Shown here piece after piece: positions 42,811 to 50,639 of a stretch of DNA of 64,000 bases. The notes beneath the pieces are model-generated. The model saw nothing but the letters and a program-made list of their open reading frames with translations. It had not been told where the DNA came from and ran no database searches. Within the stretch, counting starts at the first letter, position 1; every line of letters begins with the position of its first letter. Position numbers and translations under genes: made by a program. This DNA is from Hymenobacter telluris (GTDB lineage Bacteria > Bacteroidota > Bacteroidia > Cytophagales > Hymenobacteraceae). The stretch lies in NCBI RefSeq assembly GCF_017313265.1, contig NZ_JAFLQZ010000011.1:122642-186641 (forward strand), in the 5' to 3' direction.

Positions 42811-43401
42811 ATGCCCGAACCATCCTATTTTGCGCATCCCACGGCCGTCATCGACGACGGCTGCCGCATTGGGGCTGGCAGCAAGATCTGGCATTTCTGC
42901 CACCTGAGTGCCGGCGCTGAGTTGGGCGAGGGGTGCAACCTGGGCCAAAACGTGTTTGTAGCCGATGGCGTGACGCTGGGTTGCAACGTGAAAGTGCAGA
43001 ACAACGTGAGCCTCTACAGCGGCGTGGAATGCCACGACGACGTGTTTATTGGCCCTTCGGCAGTATTTACCAACGTGCTCAATCCGCGGGCGGCCGTGGT
43101 GCGCAAGCACGAGTATCAGCCTACCGTGCTAAGCCGGGGCGTCAGCATCGGGGCCAACGCTACCATTGTGTGCGGGGTGCGCTTAGGCGAATATGCGTTT
43201 GTGGGCGCGGGCTCCGTAGTGACGAAAGACGTGGCACCCTATGCGCTGGTATATGGCAACCCGGCCCGCCCGCGCGGTTGGATGAGCGCCCATGGCCACC
43301 AGCTTACCTTCAACGAAACCGGCCAGGCTACCTGCCCGGAAAGCGGAGAACATTACCAACTTATCAACGGTCAGGTGGCCCGCAGGGCGGCTCCTGTGTA
43401 A
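42811..43401 (+). CDS. Left-handed beta-helix sugar N-acetyltransferase (WbpD/WlbB-like)
   Basis: A 196-aa hexapeptide-repeat acyltransferase. Imperfect hexapeptides run from HPTAVIDDGCRIGAGSKIWHFCHL through GCNVKVQNNVSLYSGV to GANATIVCGVRLGEYAFVGAGSVV. The segment TKDVAPYALVYGNPARPRGW is the usual C-terminal cap of the UDP-GlcNAc(3NH2)A/UDP-Qui N-acetyltransferases WbpD and WlbB. It would use acetyl-CoA on a UDP-amino sugar for O-antigen or capsule. The partner aminotransferase (WbpE) and oxidase (WbpB) are not in the window. First gene of the sugar operon, behind a consensus promoter box. Confidence 0.88.
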   Translation: MPEPSYFAHPTAVIDDGCRIGAGSKIWHFCHLSAGAELGEGCNLGQNVFVADGVTLGCNVKVQNNVSLYSGVECHDDVFIGPSAVFTNVLNPRAAVVRKHEYQPTVLSRGVSIGANATIVCGVRLGEYAFVGAGSVVTKDVAPYALVYGNPARPRGWMSAHGHQLTFNETGQATCPESGEHYQLINGQVARRAAPV

Positions 43402-43471
43402 AGTCTCTGTTAATTTTTAGTTTCCGGCTGACAATTTCAGCCCAAGCCCTAAGACCCTAATACCCTACTCT

Positions 43472-44767
43472 GTGTACGAGCAACTTATTCAGAAACAAGC
43501 AAAGCTGGCCGTTATTGGCCTCGGATATGTGGGGTTGCCCATTGCCCTCGAATTTGCCCGTAAGCTTCAGGTTATTGGATTCGATATCAATGCCCGGCGC
43601 GTAGATATGATGCGCAACCACATCGACCCGAGCGGCGAGCTGGATGCGCAGGACTTCGAAGGCTGCGACATTACGTTCACCGATTCGCTGGATGTGCTGC
43701 GCGAGGCCACGTTCTACATTGTGGCCGTGCCAACCCCCATCGACGAGCACGCCCAGCCCGATTTGAAGCCGCTGCTCGGGGCCTCTACCTCGGTGGGCAA
43801 AGTGCTCAAAAAGGGCGACTATGTGGTGTTTGAAAGCACCGTGTACCCTGGCTGCACCGAAGACGACTGCATTCCGGTAATGGAAAAGCTGTCGGGCCTG
43901 AAATTCCCCGAGGATTTCAAAGTCGGCTATTCGCCCGAGCGCATCAACCCCGGCGACAAAGAGCACACGCTGTCCAGCATTGTGAAGGTGGTGGCCGGCT
44001 GCGACGACGAGTCGTTGGACAACATTGCCAAAACCTACGAGCTGGTAGTGAAAGCCGGCGTGCACCGGGCCAGCAGCATCAAAGTCGCTGAAGCCGCCAA
44101 AATCATCGAAAACACCCAGCGCGACGTCAATATTGCCTTGATGAACGAGCTGTCGATGATTTTCGACCGGATGAACATCAACACCTACGAGGTGCTGGAA
44201 GCCGCCGGTACCAAGTGGAACTTCCTGAAGTTTTCGCCCGGCTTAGTAGGTGGCCACTGCATCGGCGTAGACCCGTACTACCTGACCTACAAGGCCAAAG
44301 AGCTGGGCTACGATGCCAAGGTGATACTCAGCGGCCGCACCACCAACGACAACATGGGGGCCTACATTGCCCGCAAAACCGTGCAGATGATGATCCGGCA
44401 GGGCAAAGACGTGGCCCGCAGCCGGGTGCTGGTAATGGGCGCCACCTTCAAGGAAAACGTGGAAGACATCCGCAATTCCAAAGTAGCCGACGTTATTCAG
44501 GAGCTGAAGAACTTCTCGGTGAACGTGGACATCGTGGATCCGCACGCCGATTCCGACGAGCTGCACCACGAGTACGGTTTCCGCCTCACACCAGCCGCTG
44601 AGCTGCGCGACGACTACGACGCGGTGCTGGTGGCCGTGAGCCACAAGCCCTACCTTGAAAAGGACGAAGCATACTTCCAGTCGATTACCGCCGACAAAGC
44701 CGTGCTGGTGGACATCAAAGGCCTATTCCGCGGGAAAATTCAAAACATGCACTATTGGAGCCTATAA
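43472..44767 (+). CDS. Nucleotide-sugar 6-dehydrogenase (TviB/WbpO-like)
   Basis: NAD-dependent four-electron oxidation of a UDP-HexNAc to its uronic acid. The 431-aa enzyme has the N-terminal Rossmann motif LAVIGLGYVGLPIALEFA (about 12-29), VPTPI, then ESTVYPGCTED and YSPERINPGD. The catalytic Cys is in the SPGLVGGHCIGVDPYYL segment near residue 265, and the C-terminal UDP-binding domain carries MGATFKENVEDIRNSK. The gene shares features with TviB/WbpO, and a TviC/WbpP-like epimerase is three genes downstream, so UDP-GalNAcA is the likely product. The start is GTG at 43472 (MYEQLIQKQ). It is followed directly by a class I repeat. Confidence 0.9.
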   Translation: MYEQLIQKQAKLAVIGLGYVGLPIALEFARKLQVIGFDINARRVDMMRNHIDPSGELDAQDFEGCDITFTDSLDVLREATFYIVAVPTPIDEHAQPDLKPLLGASTSVGKVLKKGDYVVFESTVYPGCTEDDCIPVMEKLSGLKFPEDFKVGYSPERINPGDKEHTLSSIVKVVAGCDDESLDNIAKTYELVVKAGVHRASSIKVAEAAKIIENTQRDVNIALMNELSMIFDRMNINTYEVLEAAGTKWNFLKFSPGLVGGHCIGVDPYYLTYKAKELGYDAKVILSGRTTNDNMGAYIARKTVQMMIRQGKDVARSRVLVMGATFKENVEDIRNSKVADVIQELKNFSVNVDIVDPHADSDELHHEYGFRLTPAAELRDDYDAVLVAVSHKPYLEKDEAYFQSITADKAVLVDIKGLFRGKIQNMHYWSL

Positions 44768-44882
44768 GGTGAACTTGTGAAATAGTGAAGTGGTGAGTTG
44801 TCGGGTTACTTGCAGACGGCAAATCAGACGGCTACCATTTCGCTTCACAAACTCACAATTTCACAAACTCACAATTTCACAA
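44768..44882. repeat. Class I intergenic inverted repeat, copy E (diverged)
   Basis: Begins right after the dehydrogenase stop codon with ggtgaacttgtgaaatagtg words. It ends with repeated ctcacaatttcacaaa words against the galE ATG at 44883. The arms are less perfect than in other copies and the right arm is duplicated. Confidence 0.85.
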
Positions 44883-45899
44883 ATGGAGCGCACAAAGATT
44901 CTTGTAACAGGAGGGGCGGGATATATCGGCTCACATGCCGTAGTGGAGCTGTACGAAGCTGGTTTTCAGCCGGTCATAGTTGATAATTTCGTTAACTCAC
45001 AAGAGTCGGCGCTAACTGGGGTGGAGAAAATCCTGGGTGTGAAAGTGCCCGCGCACAACATCGACTGCAACGATATTGAAGCGTTGCGCGCCGTGTTTGC
45101 CGAAGAAGGCAGCCTGCGCGGCGTGATTCACTTTGCCGCCTACAAAGCCGTGGGTGAGTCGATGCAGAAGCCGCTGGAGTACTACCAGAACAACGTGGGC
45201 TCTTTGCTGACCTTGTTGCAGGTGATGCGCGAATTTGGCGTGGAAGCCCTGGTATTTTCGTCGTCGTGCACTGTATATGGCATTCCGGATGCGCTGCCCG
45301 TAACCGAGCTGACGCCCACCAAAAAGGCCAACTCGCCGTACGGCGCTACCAAGCAGATGTGCGAGGACATCCTGCGCGACGTGGTAGGCCTGGGCTCCGA
45401 TTTTCGCACCATTCTGCTACGCTACTTCAACCCGATTGGCGCCCACGACTCGGCTCTCATTGGCGAGCTGCCGCTGGGTGTACCCCAAAACCTGATTCCG
45501 TACGTGACGCAAACCGCCGCCGGCATCCGGGAGCAGCTCACCATCTACGGCGACACCTACGATACGCCCGACGGCACCAACATCCGCGACTATGTGCACG
45601 TGGTAGACTTGGCCAAAGCCCACGTGGTAGCCGTGCAGCGCCTGCTCGATAAAACCGGCGACAAGGTGCAAACCTTCAACGTAGGCACTGGCCGCGGCAA
45701 CTCCGTGCTGGAAGTGGTGCAGGCATTTGAGCGCGCCACCGGCGTGAAAGTGAACTACAAGATTGGCGAGCCCCGCCCCGGCGACGTGCCCGCCATCTAC
45801 GCCGACGTGACCAAATCGGTGCAGGAGCTGGGCTTCAGTACCAGTACTTCTTTGGAAGACTCCCTGGCCAGCGCCTGGAAGTGGCAGCAGACTTTGTAA
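44883..45899 (+). CDS. galE: UDP-glucose 4-epimerase
   Basis: Interconverts UDP-glucose and UDP-galactose through a tightly bound NAD. The 338-aa protein opens with MERTKILVTGGAGYIGSH, the GxxGxxG dinucleotide motif of extended short-chain dehydrogenases. It has HFAAYKAVGESMQKPLEYY, the Ser of SSSCTVYG and the YGATK catalytic Tyr-Lys pair. RYFNPIGAH and RDYVHVVDLAKAH complete the GalE pattern. Length equals that of E. coli GalE. The ATG is the first after the class I repeat. It is in line with the other sugar genes. Confidence 0.94.
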   Translation: MERTKILVTGGAGYIGSHAVVELYEAGFQPVIVDNFVNSQESALTGVEKILGVKVPAHNIDCNDIEALRAVFAEEGSLRGVIHFAAYKAVGESMQKPLEYYQNNVGSLLTLLQVMREFGVEALVFSSSCTVYGIPDALPVTELTPTKKANSPYGATKQMCEDILRDVVGLGSDFRTILLRYFNPIGAHDSALIGELPLGVPQNLIPYVTQTAAGIREQLTIYGDTYDTPDGTNIRDYVHVVDLAKAHVVAVQRLLDKTGDKVQTFNVGTGRGNSVLEVVQAFERATGVKVNYKIGEPRPGDVPAIYADVTKSVQELGFSTSTSLEDSLASAWKWQQTL

Positions 45900-45998
45900 T
45901 GTGCTGATTGATGATGTGTTGATGTCGTAAATGGCTTGGCACTAACACGGAAAACACCAAAAAATCAGCACACCAGCAAATTAATTAATCAACACATC
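45900..45998. repeat. Class III-related inverted repeat before rfbB
   Basis: gtgctgattgatgatgtgttgatg words after the galE stop are mirrored by aatcagcacaccagc...aatcaacacatcat words that end at the rfbB ATG. The vocabulary matches the element at 4657-4722. Arms are imperfect. Confidence 0.75.
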
Positions 45999-47051
45999 AT
46001 GAAAATCATTATCACCGGCGGGGCCGGCTTCATTGGGTCGCACGTGGTGCGCTTGTTCGTAACCAAGTACCCGGAGTATCAGATTCTGAACCTGGATGCG
46101 CTGACCTACGCCGGCAACCTGGAAAACCTGCGCGACATTGAAAACGCGCCCAACTACAAGCTGGTGAAAGGCGACATCACCGACCAGGCTTTCATCGACC
46201 AGCTGTTTGCTACCGAAGAGCCCGATGCCGTGATTCACCTGGCCGCCGAAAGCCACGTGGACCGCAGCATCACTGACCCGCTGGCGTTTGTGAAAACCAA
46301 CGTGCTGGGCACCGTGAACCTGCTGCAAGCCGCCAAAAATCTGTGGAAGCCACTGGGCTACGAAGGCAAAATCTTCTACCACGTCAGCACCGATGAGGTG
46401 TATGGCTCCCTGGATTTCGGCCCCGAGATGTTCACCGAGGAAACCAGCTACGACCCCCGCTCGCCGTACTCGGCCAGCAAGGCGGCCTCCGACCACTTTG
46501 TGCGGGCTTGGCACCACACCTACGGCCTGCCCATCAAGCTCAGCAACTGCTCCAACAACTACGGCCCCAACCACTTCCCCGAGAAACTGATTCCGCTGGC
46601 CATCCACCGCATTCAGCACGGGCAGCCGGTGCCCGTGTACGGCAAAGGGGAAAACGTACGCGACTGGCTGTTTGTGAAAGACCACGCGACTGCCATTGAT
46701 GCCGTATTCCACAAAGGCACGCTCGGCGAAACCTACAACATTGGCGGCGTGAATGAGTGGGCCAACCTGGAGCTGATTCACTTGCTCTGCGACACGCTGG
46801 ACGAGAAAACCGGCAAGGAAAAAGGCACTTCGCGCAAGCTCATCACCTTCGTAACGGACCGCGCCGGCCACGACCTGCGCTACGCCATCGACAGCAGCAA
46901 AATCATGAACGAGCTGGGCTGGAAACCGTCCGTTACGTTCGAGCAGGGTTTGTCCCAGACCGTAGACTGGTACCTGGAAAACGAAGCCTGGCTGCAAAAC
47001 GTAACCAGCGGCGCCTACCAGGATTACTACCGCACGCAGTATAACCGTTAG
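45999..47051 (+). CDS. rfbB: dTDP-glucose 4,6-dehydratase
   Basis: Converts dTDP-glucose to dTDP-4-keto-6-deoxyglucose using bound NAD, the common precursor of rhamnose, fucosamine, quinovosamine and other 6-deoxysugars. The 350-aa protein has MKIIITGGAGFIGSHVV, LDALTYAGNLENL, HLAAESHVDRSI, the catalytic THR-ASP-GLU of HVSTDEVYGSL and the YSASKAASD Tyr-Lys pair. SNNYGPNHFPEKLIPL is also family-typical. The ATG lies within the last bases of the preceding hairpin. rfbA is two genes downstream, but no rfbC or rfbD is visible. Confidence 0.95.
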   Translation: MKIIITGGAGFIGSHVVRLFVTKYPEYQILNLDALTYAGNLENLRDIENAPNYKLVKGDITDQAFIDQLFATEEPDAVIHLAAESHVDRSITDPLAFVKTNVLGTVNLLQAAKNLWKPLGYEGKIFYHVSTDEVYGSLDFGPEMFTEETSYDPRSPYSASKAASDHFVRAWHHTYGLPIKLSNCSNNYGPNHFPEKLIPLAIHRIQHGQPVPVYGKGENVRDWLFVKDHATAIDAVFHKGTLGETYNIGGVNEWANLELIHLLCDTLDEKTGKEKGTSRKLITFVTDRAGHDLRYAIDSSKIMNELGWKPSVTFEQGLSQTVDWYLENEAWLQNVTSGAYQDYYRTQYNR

Positions 47052-47055
47052 GTTA

Positions 47056-47154
47056 GTTAAAAATTAAAAATTGAGAATTAAAAATTACGCTGAAGACCTT
47101 CTCGGCGCAGTTTGAACAACCAATTTTTAATTTTTAATTCTCAATTTTTAATTG
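47056..47154. repeat. Class IV AT-rich inverted repeat
   Basis: aaaattaaaaattgagaatt words (47056-47086) pair with complementary words at 47122-47154 around a GC-richer loop of ~35 nt. It fills the gap between rfbB and the next epimerase and contrasts with the GC-rich surroundings. Confidence 0.85.
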
Positions 47155-47161
47155 ACCCAAA

Positions 47162-48169
47162 GTGTACGATATTCCTTTTCACGACCAGCCGCTCGATAAC
47201 CTGGCTTTTCTGGTGACGGGTGGGGCCGGTTTTATTGGCTCCAATCTGGTTGAGTACCTGTTGAAGTACGGCGCCAAAGAGGTGCGCGTGCTCGACAACT
47301 ATTCCAACGGGTTCCGCAAAAACGTGGCGCTGTTTGACGGCAACCCCGCCTTGCGCGTCATCGAAGGCGACATCCGAGACCGGCAAACCTGCATCGACGC
47401 TTGCAAAGGCATCGATATAGTGCTGCACCAAGCGGCGCTAGGTTCCGTGCCACGTTCCATCAACGACCCCATCACCACCAACGACGTGAACGTGGGGGGC
47501 TTTGTGAACATGCTGGTCGGCGCCAAAGAGGCTGGTATCAAGCGGTTTGTGTACGCAGCTTCCTCCTCCACCTACGGCGACCATAAGGCCCTGCCCAAAG
47601 TGGAAGACCGAATTGGCAAGCCCCTGTCGCCGTACGCCGTAACCAAGTACGCCAACGAGCTGTACGCTGATGTGTTTGGCAAAACCTACGGCATGGAAAT
47701 CATTGGGCTGCGCTACTTCAACATCTTCGGCCCGCGCCAGGACCCGAACGGTGCCTACGCGGCCGTAATTCCGCTCTTTATTGATGCCGTGCTGGAAGGC
47801 AAGCCGCCACGCATGAACGGCGACGGTGGCCAAACCCGGGACTTCACCTTTGTGGAAAATTGCGTGCAAGCCAACATCAAGGCGGCGCTGGTGCAAAACC
47901 CGGAGGCGGTGAACCAGGTGTACAATATTGCCGTAGCCGACCGCACGTCGCTCAACGACCTGTTCAATATCCTGAAGGAAGAAGCCGGCTCCGACATCAC
48001 GCCCGAGTACGGCCCCGACCGTCCCGGTGACATCCGGGATTCCCTGGCCGATATCACTAAAGCGGAAACCCTGCTTGGCTACAATCCGCAAATCCGGATT
48101 CGGGAAGGCTTGCAGCAGACACTAGAATGGTTCAAAACCAACGAGGAGTTTATTGCCGAGCGAAATTAA
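47162..48169 (+). CDS. UDP-HexNAc 4-epimerase (TviC/WbpP-like)
   Basis: Extended short-chain dehydrogenase of 335 aa. It has FLVTGGAGFIGSNLVEYLL, the marker HQAALGSVPRSINDPITTNDVN near residue 90, the SSSTYGDHKALPK segment with its catalytic Ser, and YAVTKYANELYA with the Tyr-Lys pair. The SVPRSI...P-x-x-T-N-x-x-N pattern is typical of WbpP/TviC, which prefer N-acetylated UDP-sugars. With the TviB/WbpO-like dehydrogenase upstream it would give UDP-GalNAcA from UDP-GlcNAc. It starts at GTG 47162 (MYDIPFHD), with no nearby ATG. Confidence 0.88.
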   Translation: MYDIPFHDQPLDNLAFLVTGGAGFIGSNLVEYLLKYGAKEVRVLDNYSNGFRKNVALFDGNPALRVIEGDIRDRQTCIDACKGIDIVLHQAALGSVPRSINDPITTNDVNVGGFVNMLVGAKEAGIKRFVYAASSSTYGDHKALPKVEDRIGKPLSPYAVTKYANELYADVFGKTYGMEIIGLRYFNIFGPRQDPNGAYAAVIPLFIDAVLEGKPPRMNGDGGQTRDFTFVENCVQANIKAALVQNPEAVNQVYNIAVADRTSLNDLFNILKEEAGSDITPEYGPDRPGDIRDSLADITKAETLLGYNPQIRIREGLQQTLEWFKTNEEFIAERN

Positions 48170-48176
48170 ATTAGAA

Positions 48177-48271
48177 CGTCATGCTGAGCTTGTCGAAGCA
48201 TCTCGCGTGCTGACTTTGAGTTACTAATCTTGAGTCAGCACGCGAGATGCTTCGACAAGCTCAGCATGACG
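48177..48271. repeat. Class VI perfect palindromic repeat, copy 2
   Basis: Arms of about 38 bp (cgtcatgctgagcttgtcga... ending ...cgtgctgac) are exact complements, and identical to copy 1 at 33510-33610. Only the ~19-nt loop differs. It lies between the epimerase and rfbA. Confidence 0.96.
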
Positions 48272-48300
48272 GACTATTACAACAACAACTACCCAAAACA

Positions 48301-49179
48301 ATGAAAGGCATCATCCTTGCCGGCGGCTCCGGCACCCGGTTGCACCCGCTCACGCTGGCTGTCAGCAAGCAGCTCATGCCCGTCTACGACAAGCCAATGA
48401 TTTATTATCCGCTGTCGATTCTAATGATGGCGGGTATCAAGGAAATCCTGATTATTACCACGCCTCACGACCAGGCGCAGTTCAAGAAGTTGCTCGGCGA
48501 CGGCCAAAATCTGGGTTGCCGCTTTGAGTATGTGGTGCAGGAAGTGCCCAACGGACTGGCGCAGGCCTTCGTGCTGGGTGCCGACTTCATTGGCGACGAC
48601 AAAGTGGCGTTGGTGCTCGGCGACAACATCTTCCATGGTGAAGGCATGGAAGAACTGCTGAAAGCCAACAACGACCCCGATGGCGGCGTGGTGTACGCCT
48701 ACCACGTGCACGACCCGGAGCGCTACGGCGTAGTGGAGTTCGACGCTGATAAGAAGGCGCTGAGCATTGAGGAGAAGCCCGCCAGCCCGAAAAGCAACTA
48801 CGCGGTGCCCGGCCTCTACTTCTACGACAACGAGGTTATTCAGATAGCCAAAGACCTGAAGCCCAGCCCCCGCGGCGAGTACGAAATTACCGACGTGAAC
48901 CAAGAGTATCTGCGCCGTGGCAAGCTGAAAGTGGGCATTCTGGGCCGGGGTACGGCCTGGCTCGATACCGGTACGTTCGAGAGCCTCATGCAAGCCGGTG
49001 AGTTCGTGCGGGTGTTGGAACAGCGCCAGGGCTTGAAAGTGGGCTCTATCGAAGAAGTGGCGTATCGCCAAGGCTTTATTGATGCCGAGCAGCTGCGCAA
49101 AATAGCCGAACCGCTTCGCAAGAGCGGCTACGGTGACTATCTACTACGCCTGCCCGAGCATTTGATGGTAGGCGAGTAA
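48301..49179 (+). CDS. rfbA: Glucose-1-phosphate thymidylyltransferase
   Basis: Makes dTDP-glucose from dTTP and glucose-1-phosphate, the substrate of RfbB. The 292-aa enzyme starts MKGIILAGGSGTRLHPLT, the nucleotidyltransferase signature. It has SKQLMPVYDKPMIYYPLS, the metal-binding Asp in LVLGDNIFHGEGM near residue 110, and GTAWLDTGTFESL, with VEVx-like substrate loops. Length is standard for RmlA. The ATG at 48301 is chosen because the open frame from 48247 reads through the class VI repeat arm. Last gene of the sugar operon; a hairpin terminator follows. Confidence 0.95.
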   Translation: MKGIILAGGSGTRLHPLTLAVSKQLMPVYDKPMIYYPLSILMMAGIKEILIITTPHDQAQFKKLLGDGQNLGCRFEYVVQEVPNGLAQAFVLGADFIGDDKVALVLGDNIFHGEGMEELLKANNDPDGGVVYAYHVHDPERYGVVEFDADKKALSIEEKPASPKSNYAVPGLYFYDNEVIQIAKDLKPSPRGEYEITDVNQEYLRRGKLKVGILGRGTAWLDTGTFESLMQAGEFVRVLEQRQGLKVGSIEEVAYRQGFIDAEQLRKIAEPLRKSGYGDYLLRLPEHLMVGE

Positions 49180-49201
49180 ACAAAGTAGCAAGAGCAATAG
49201 A

Positions 49202-49240
49202 GAAGGCTGAAGGACATAGTATTGTCTTTCAGCCTTTTTT
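49202..49240. terminator. Terminator of the sugar operon
   Basis: gaaggctgaaggaca pairs with tgtctttcagccttt around a short loop and ends in a T-run, 22 nt past the rfbA stop. It also faces the convergent chrA-like gene. Confidence 0.9.
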
Positions 49241-49245
49241 GATGA

Positions 49246-50562
49246 TCAGAAAACAACGCCAGCCAGCAAGCCAATCAACACAATGAGGTAAGACGGAATC
49301 TTCTCCCACAGCAATACCAGGAATGTAACGCCGATAAGCCCTAGGTTGATAGGCGTATCGGGGAGGGGATGGTAGAGCAGGAACACGGCGGCGCACACCA
49401 GCCCCGCCGACACAGCATTAACTCCTTCCAAAGAAGCCTTCACTACGCGGTACTGCTTGAGTTGGTCCCAGAACCGAATCAGGAAAAAGATAAGTAAGGT
49501 GCCCGGCATGAAGATGCCCGCAGCCGCCACCACGCCGCCTAGTATTTGCCCGCCAATGCCGTACTCCCGCATAGACAGCGCCCCGATGTAGGAGGCGAAG
49601 GCGAAGTTGGGACCCGGCAGCGCCTGTGTAAGCCCATAACCCGATAGAAACTCGGGAGCCGTGAGGTAACTTTTAAACTCGACAAACTCGGCGAACAGCA
49701 GCGGTGCCAGCACCTGCCCGCCGCCAAACACCAACGAGCCGTTGCGGTAGAAATTCTCGAACAGCAGCACCGGCAGTTCTCGCGTGTAGTGGCCCAAGAT
49801 AGCCGCGCCAATCAGCACCCCTAACCACAAAACGAAGTTGGCCCACTCAATGCGGAGCGGCTGCTTATCGGCAATGGGCGTGAGCTTGCGGTAACGGAAC
49901 GTAGTAACCAGCCCGCCACCGAGCAGCAGCAGCGGCAGCACCGTCGGGAGCTGGAACCGGTAGGCCAGCATAGCGGCTGCTACCATCAGGGCCACCGAGG
50001 TTTTAGTATGAATTACCTTCTCGGCAATCTTGTAAGCCGAATACGCCACAAACCCCACCGCAATGGGCTGAATGTACTGCACGAGCCGCGCCACCTGCTC
50101 TTTATCGAAATAGTTGATGGCCACGCCGGCGGCCGTCATGATGGTTACGGCGGGCAGCATCCACACCAGCAACGTGAGGTAAGCCAGATTGGGGCCACCC
50201 AGCCGAAAGCCAATAGCCGTAATGGTTTGGGTGGAGCCAGGACCAGGCAGCAGCTGGCATAACGCCATGATTTCCAGGAGTTCCGCTGAGGTGAGGTAGC
50301 GCCGCTTGTCCACGAGCAGGCGCAACATCATGGCGGTGTGCGCCTGCGGCCCACCGAAAGCCGTGAAAGCTAATGCGGCTACGTCCTTGAGGAAAATAAT
50401 GCCCCGTACCCGGCGAGTCCGCTTACCCCGGCCGGGCGGCGGACCAAGCGTGACGTTGGACGGAGCAGAAGCGGGTGGAGGAGAAAGCAAGGGCAATAGG
50501 GCTGGGAGCTGGCAATACTGTTCGGGGCGGGACCGGGCCGGCCGGTTATGGTAAGTACGCAA
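49246..50562 (-). CDS. chrA: Chromate-type ion transporter, two-domain ChrA family
   Basis: A CHR-family membrane protein with two homologous halves, each starting with a conserved motif. In the N half FGGPQAHTAMM is followed by LCQLLPGPGSTQT. In the C half FGGGQVLAPLL precedes LTQALPGPNFAFASYIG. About 10-12 helices are predicted. It could export chromate; many members lack a proven substrate. The start is weak: the reading frame opens at TTG 50562, which lies in a terminator stem, and the first ~50 residues are Pro/Arg-rich without family character. The real start may be further in. No regulator is linked. Confidence 0.85.
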   Translation of the reverse strand: MRTYHNRPARSRPEQYCQLPALLPLLSPPPASAPSNVTLGPPPGRGKRTRRVRGIIFLKDVAALAFTAFGGPQAHTAMMLRLLVDKRRYLTSAELLEIMALCQLLPGPGSTQTITAIGFRLGGPNLAYLTLLVWMLPAVTIMTAAGVAINYFDKEQVARLVQYIQPIAVGFVAYSAYKIAEKVIHTKTSVALMVAAAMLAYRFQLPTVLPLLLLGGGLVTTFRYRKLTPIADKQPLRIEWANFVLWLGVLIGAAILGHYTRELPVLLFENFYRNGSLVFGGGQVLAPLLFAEFVEFKSYLTAPEFLSGYGLTQALPGPNFAFASYIGALSMREYGIGGQILGGVVAAAGIFMPGTLLIFFLIRFWDQLKQYRVVKASLEGVNAVSAGLVCAAVFLLYHPLPDTPINLGLIGVTFLVLLWEKIPSYLIVLIGLLAGVVF

Positions 50563-50600
50563 AAAAACGGCTGGCTCTGGTAAAAGAGCCAGCCGTTTTT
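50561..50600. terminator. Terminator after the 2-oxoglutarate oxygenase gene
   Basis: aaaaacggctggctct pairs exactly with agagccagccgttttt around a short loop. It lies 40 bp past the oxygenase stop codon on the minus strand and upstream of chrA. Confidence 0.93.
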
Positions 50601-50639
50601 GCTGGTTGTCCGGCCGTGGTTGGTAGCCGGCTACTGCTG

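Noticed and set aside
45981..46997. 338-codon minus-strand frame opposite rfbB
   Set aside because: Val/Gly/His-rich antisense shadow without any domain; rfbB motifs are on the plus strand.
44768..48271. CRISPR-like array from repeated intergenic elements
   Set aside because: Elements differ in class, are palindromic, sit in separate gaps and lack regular spacers; no cas genes are present.
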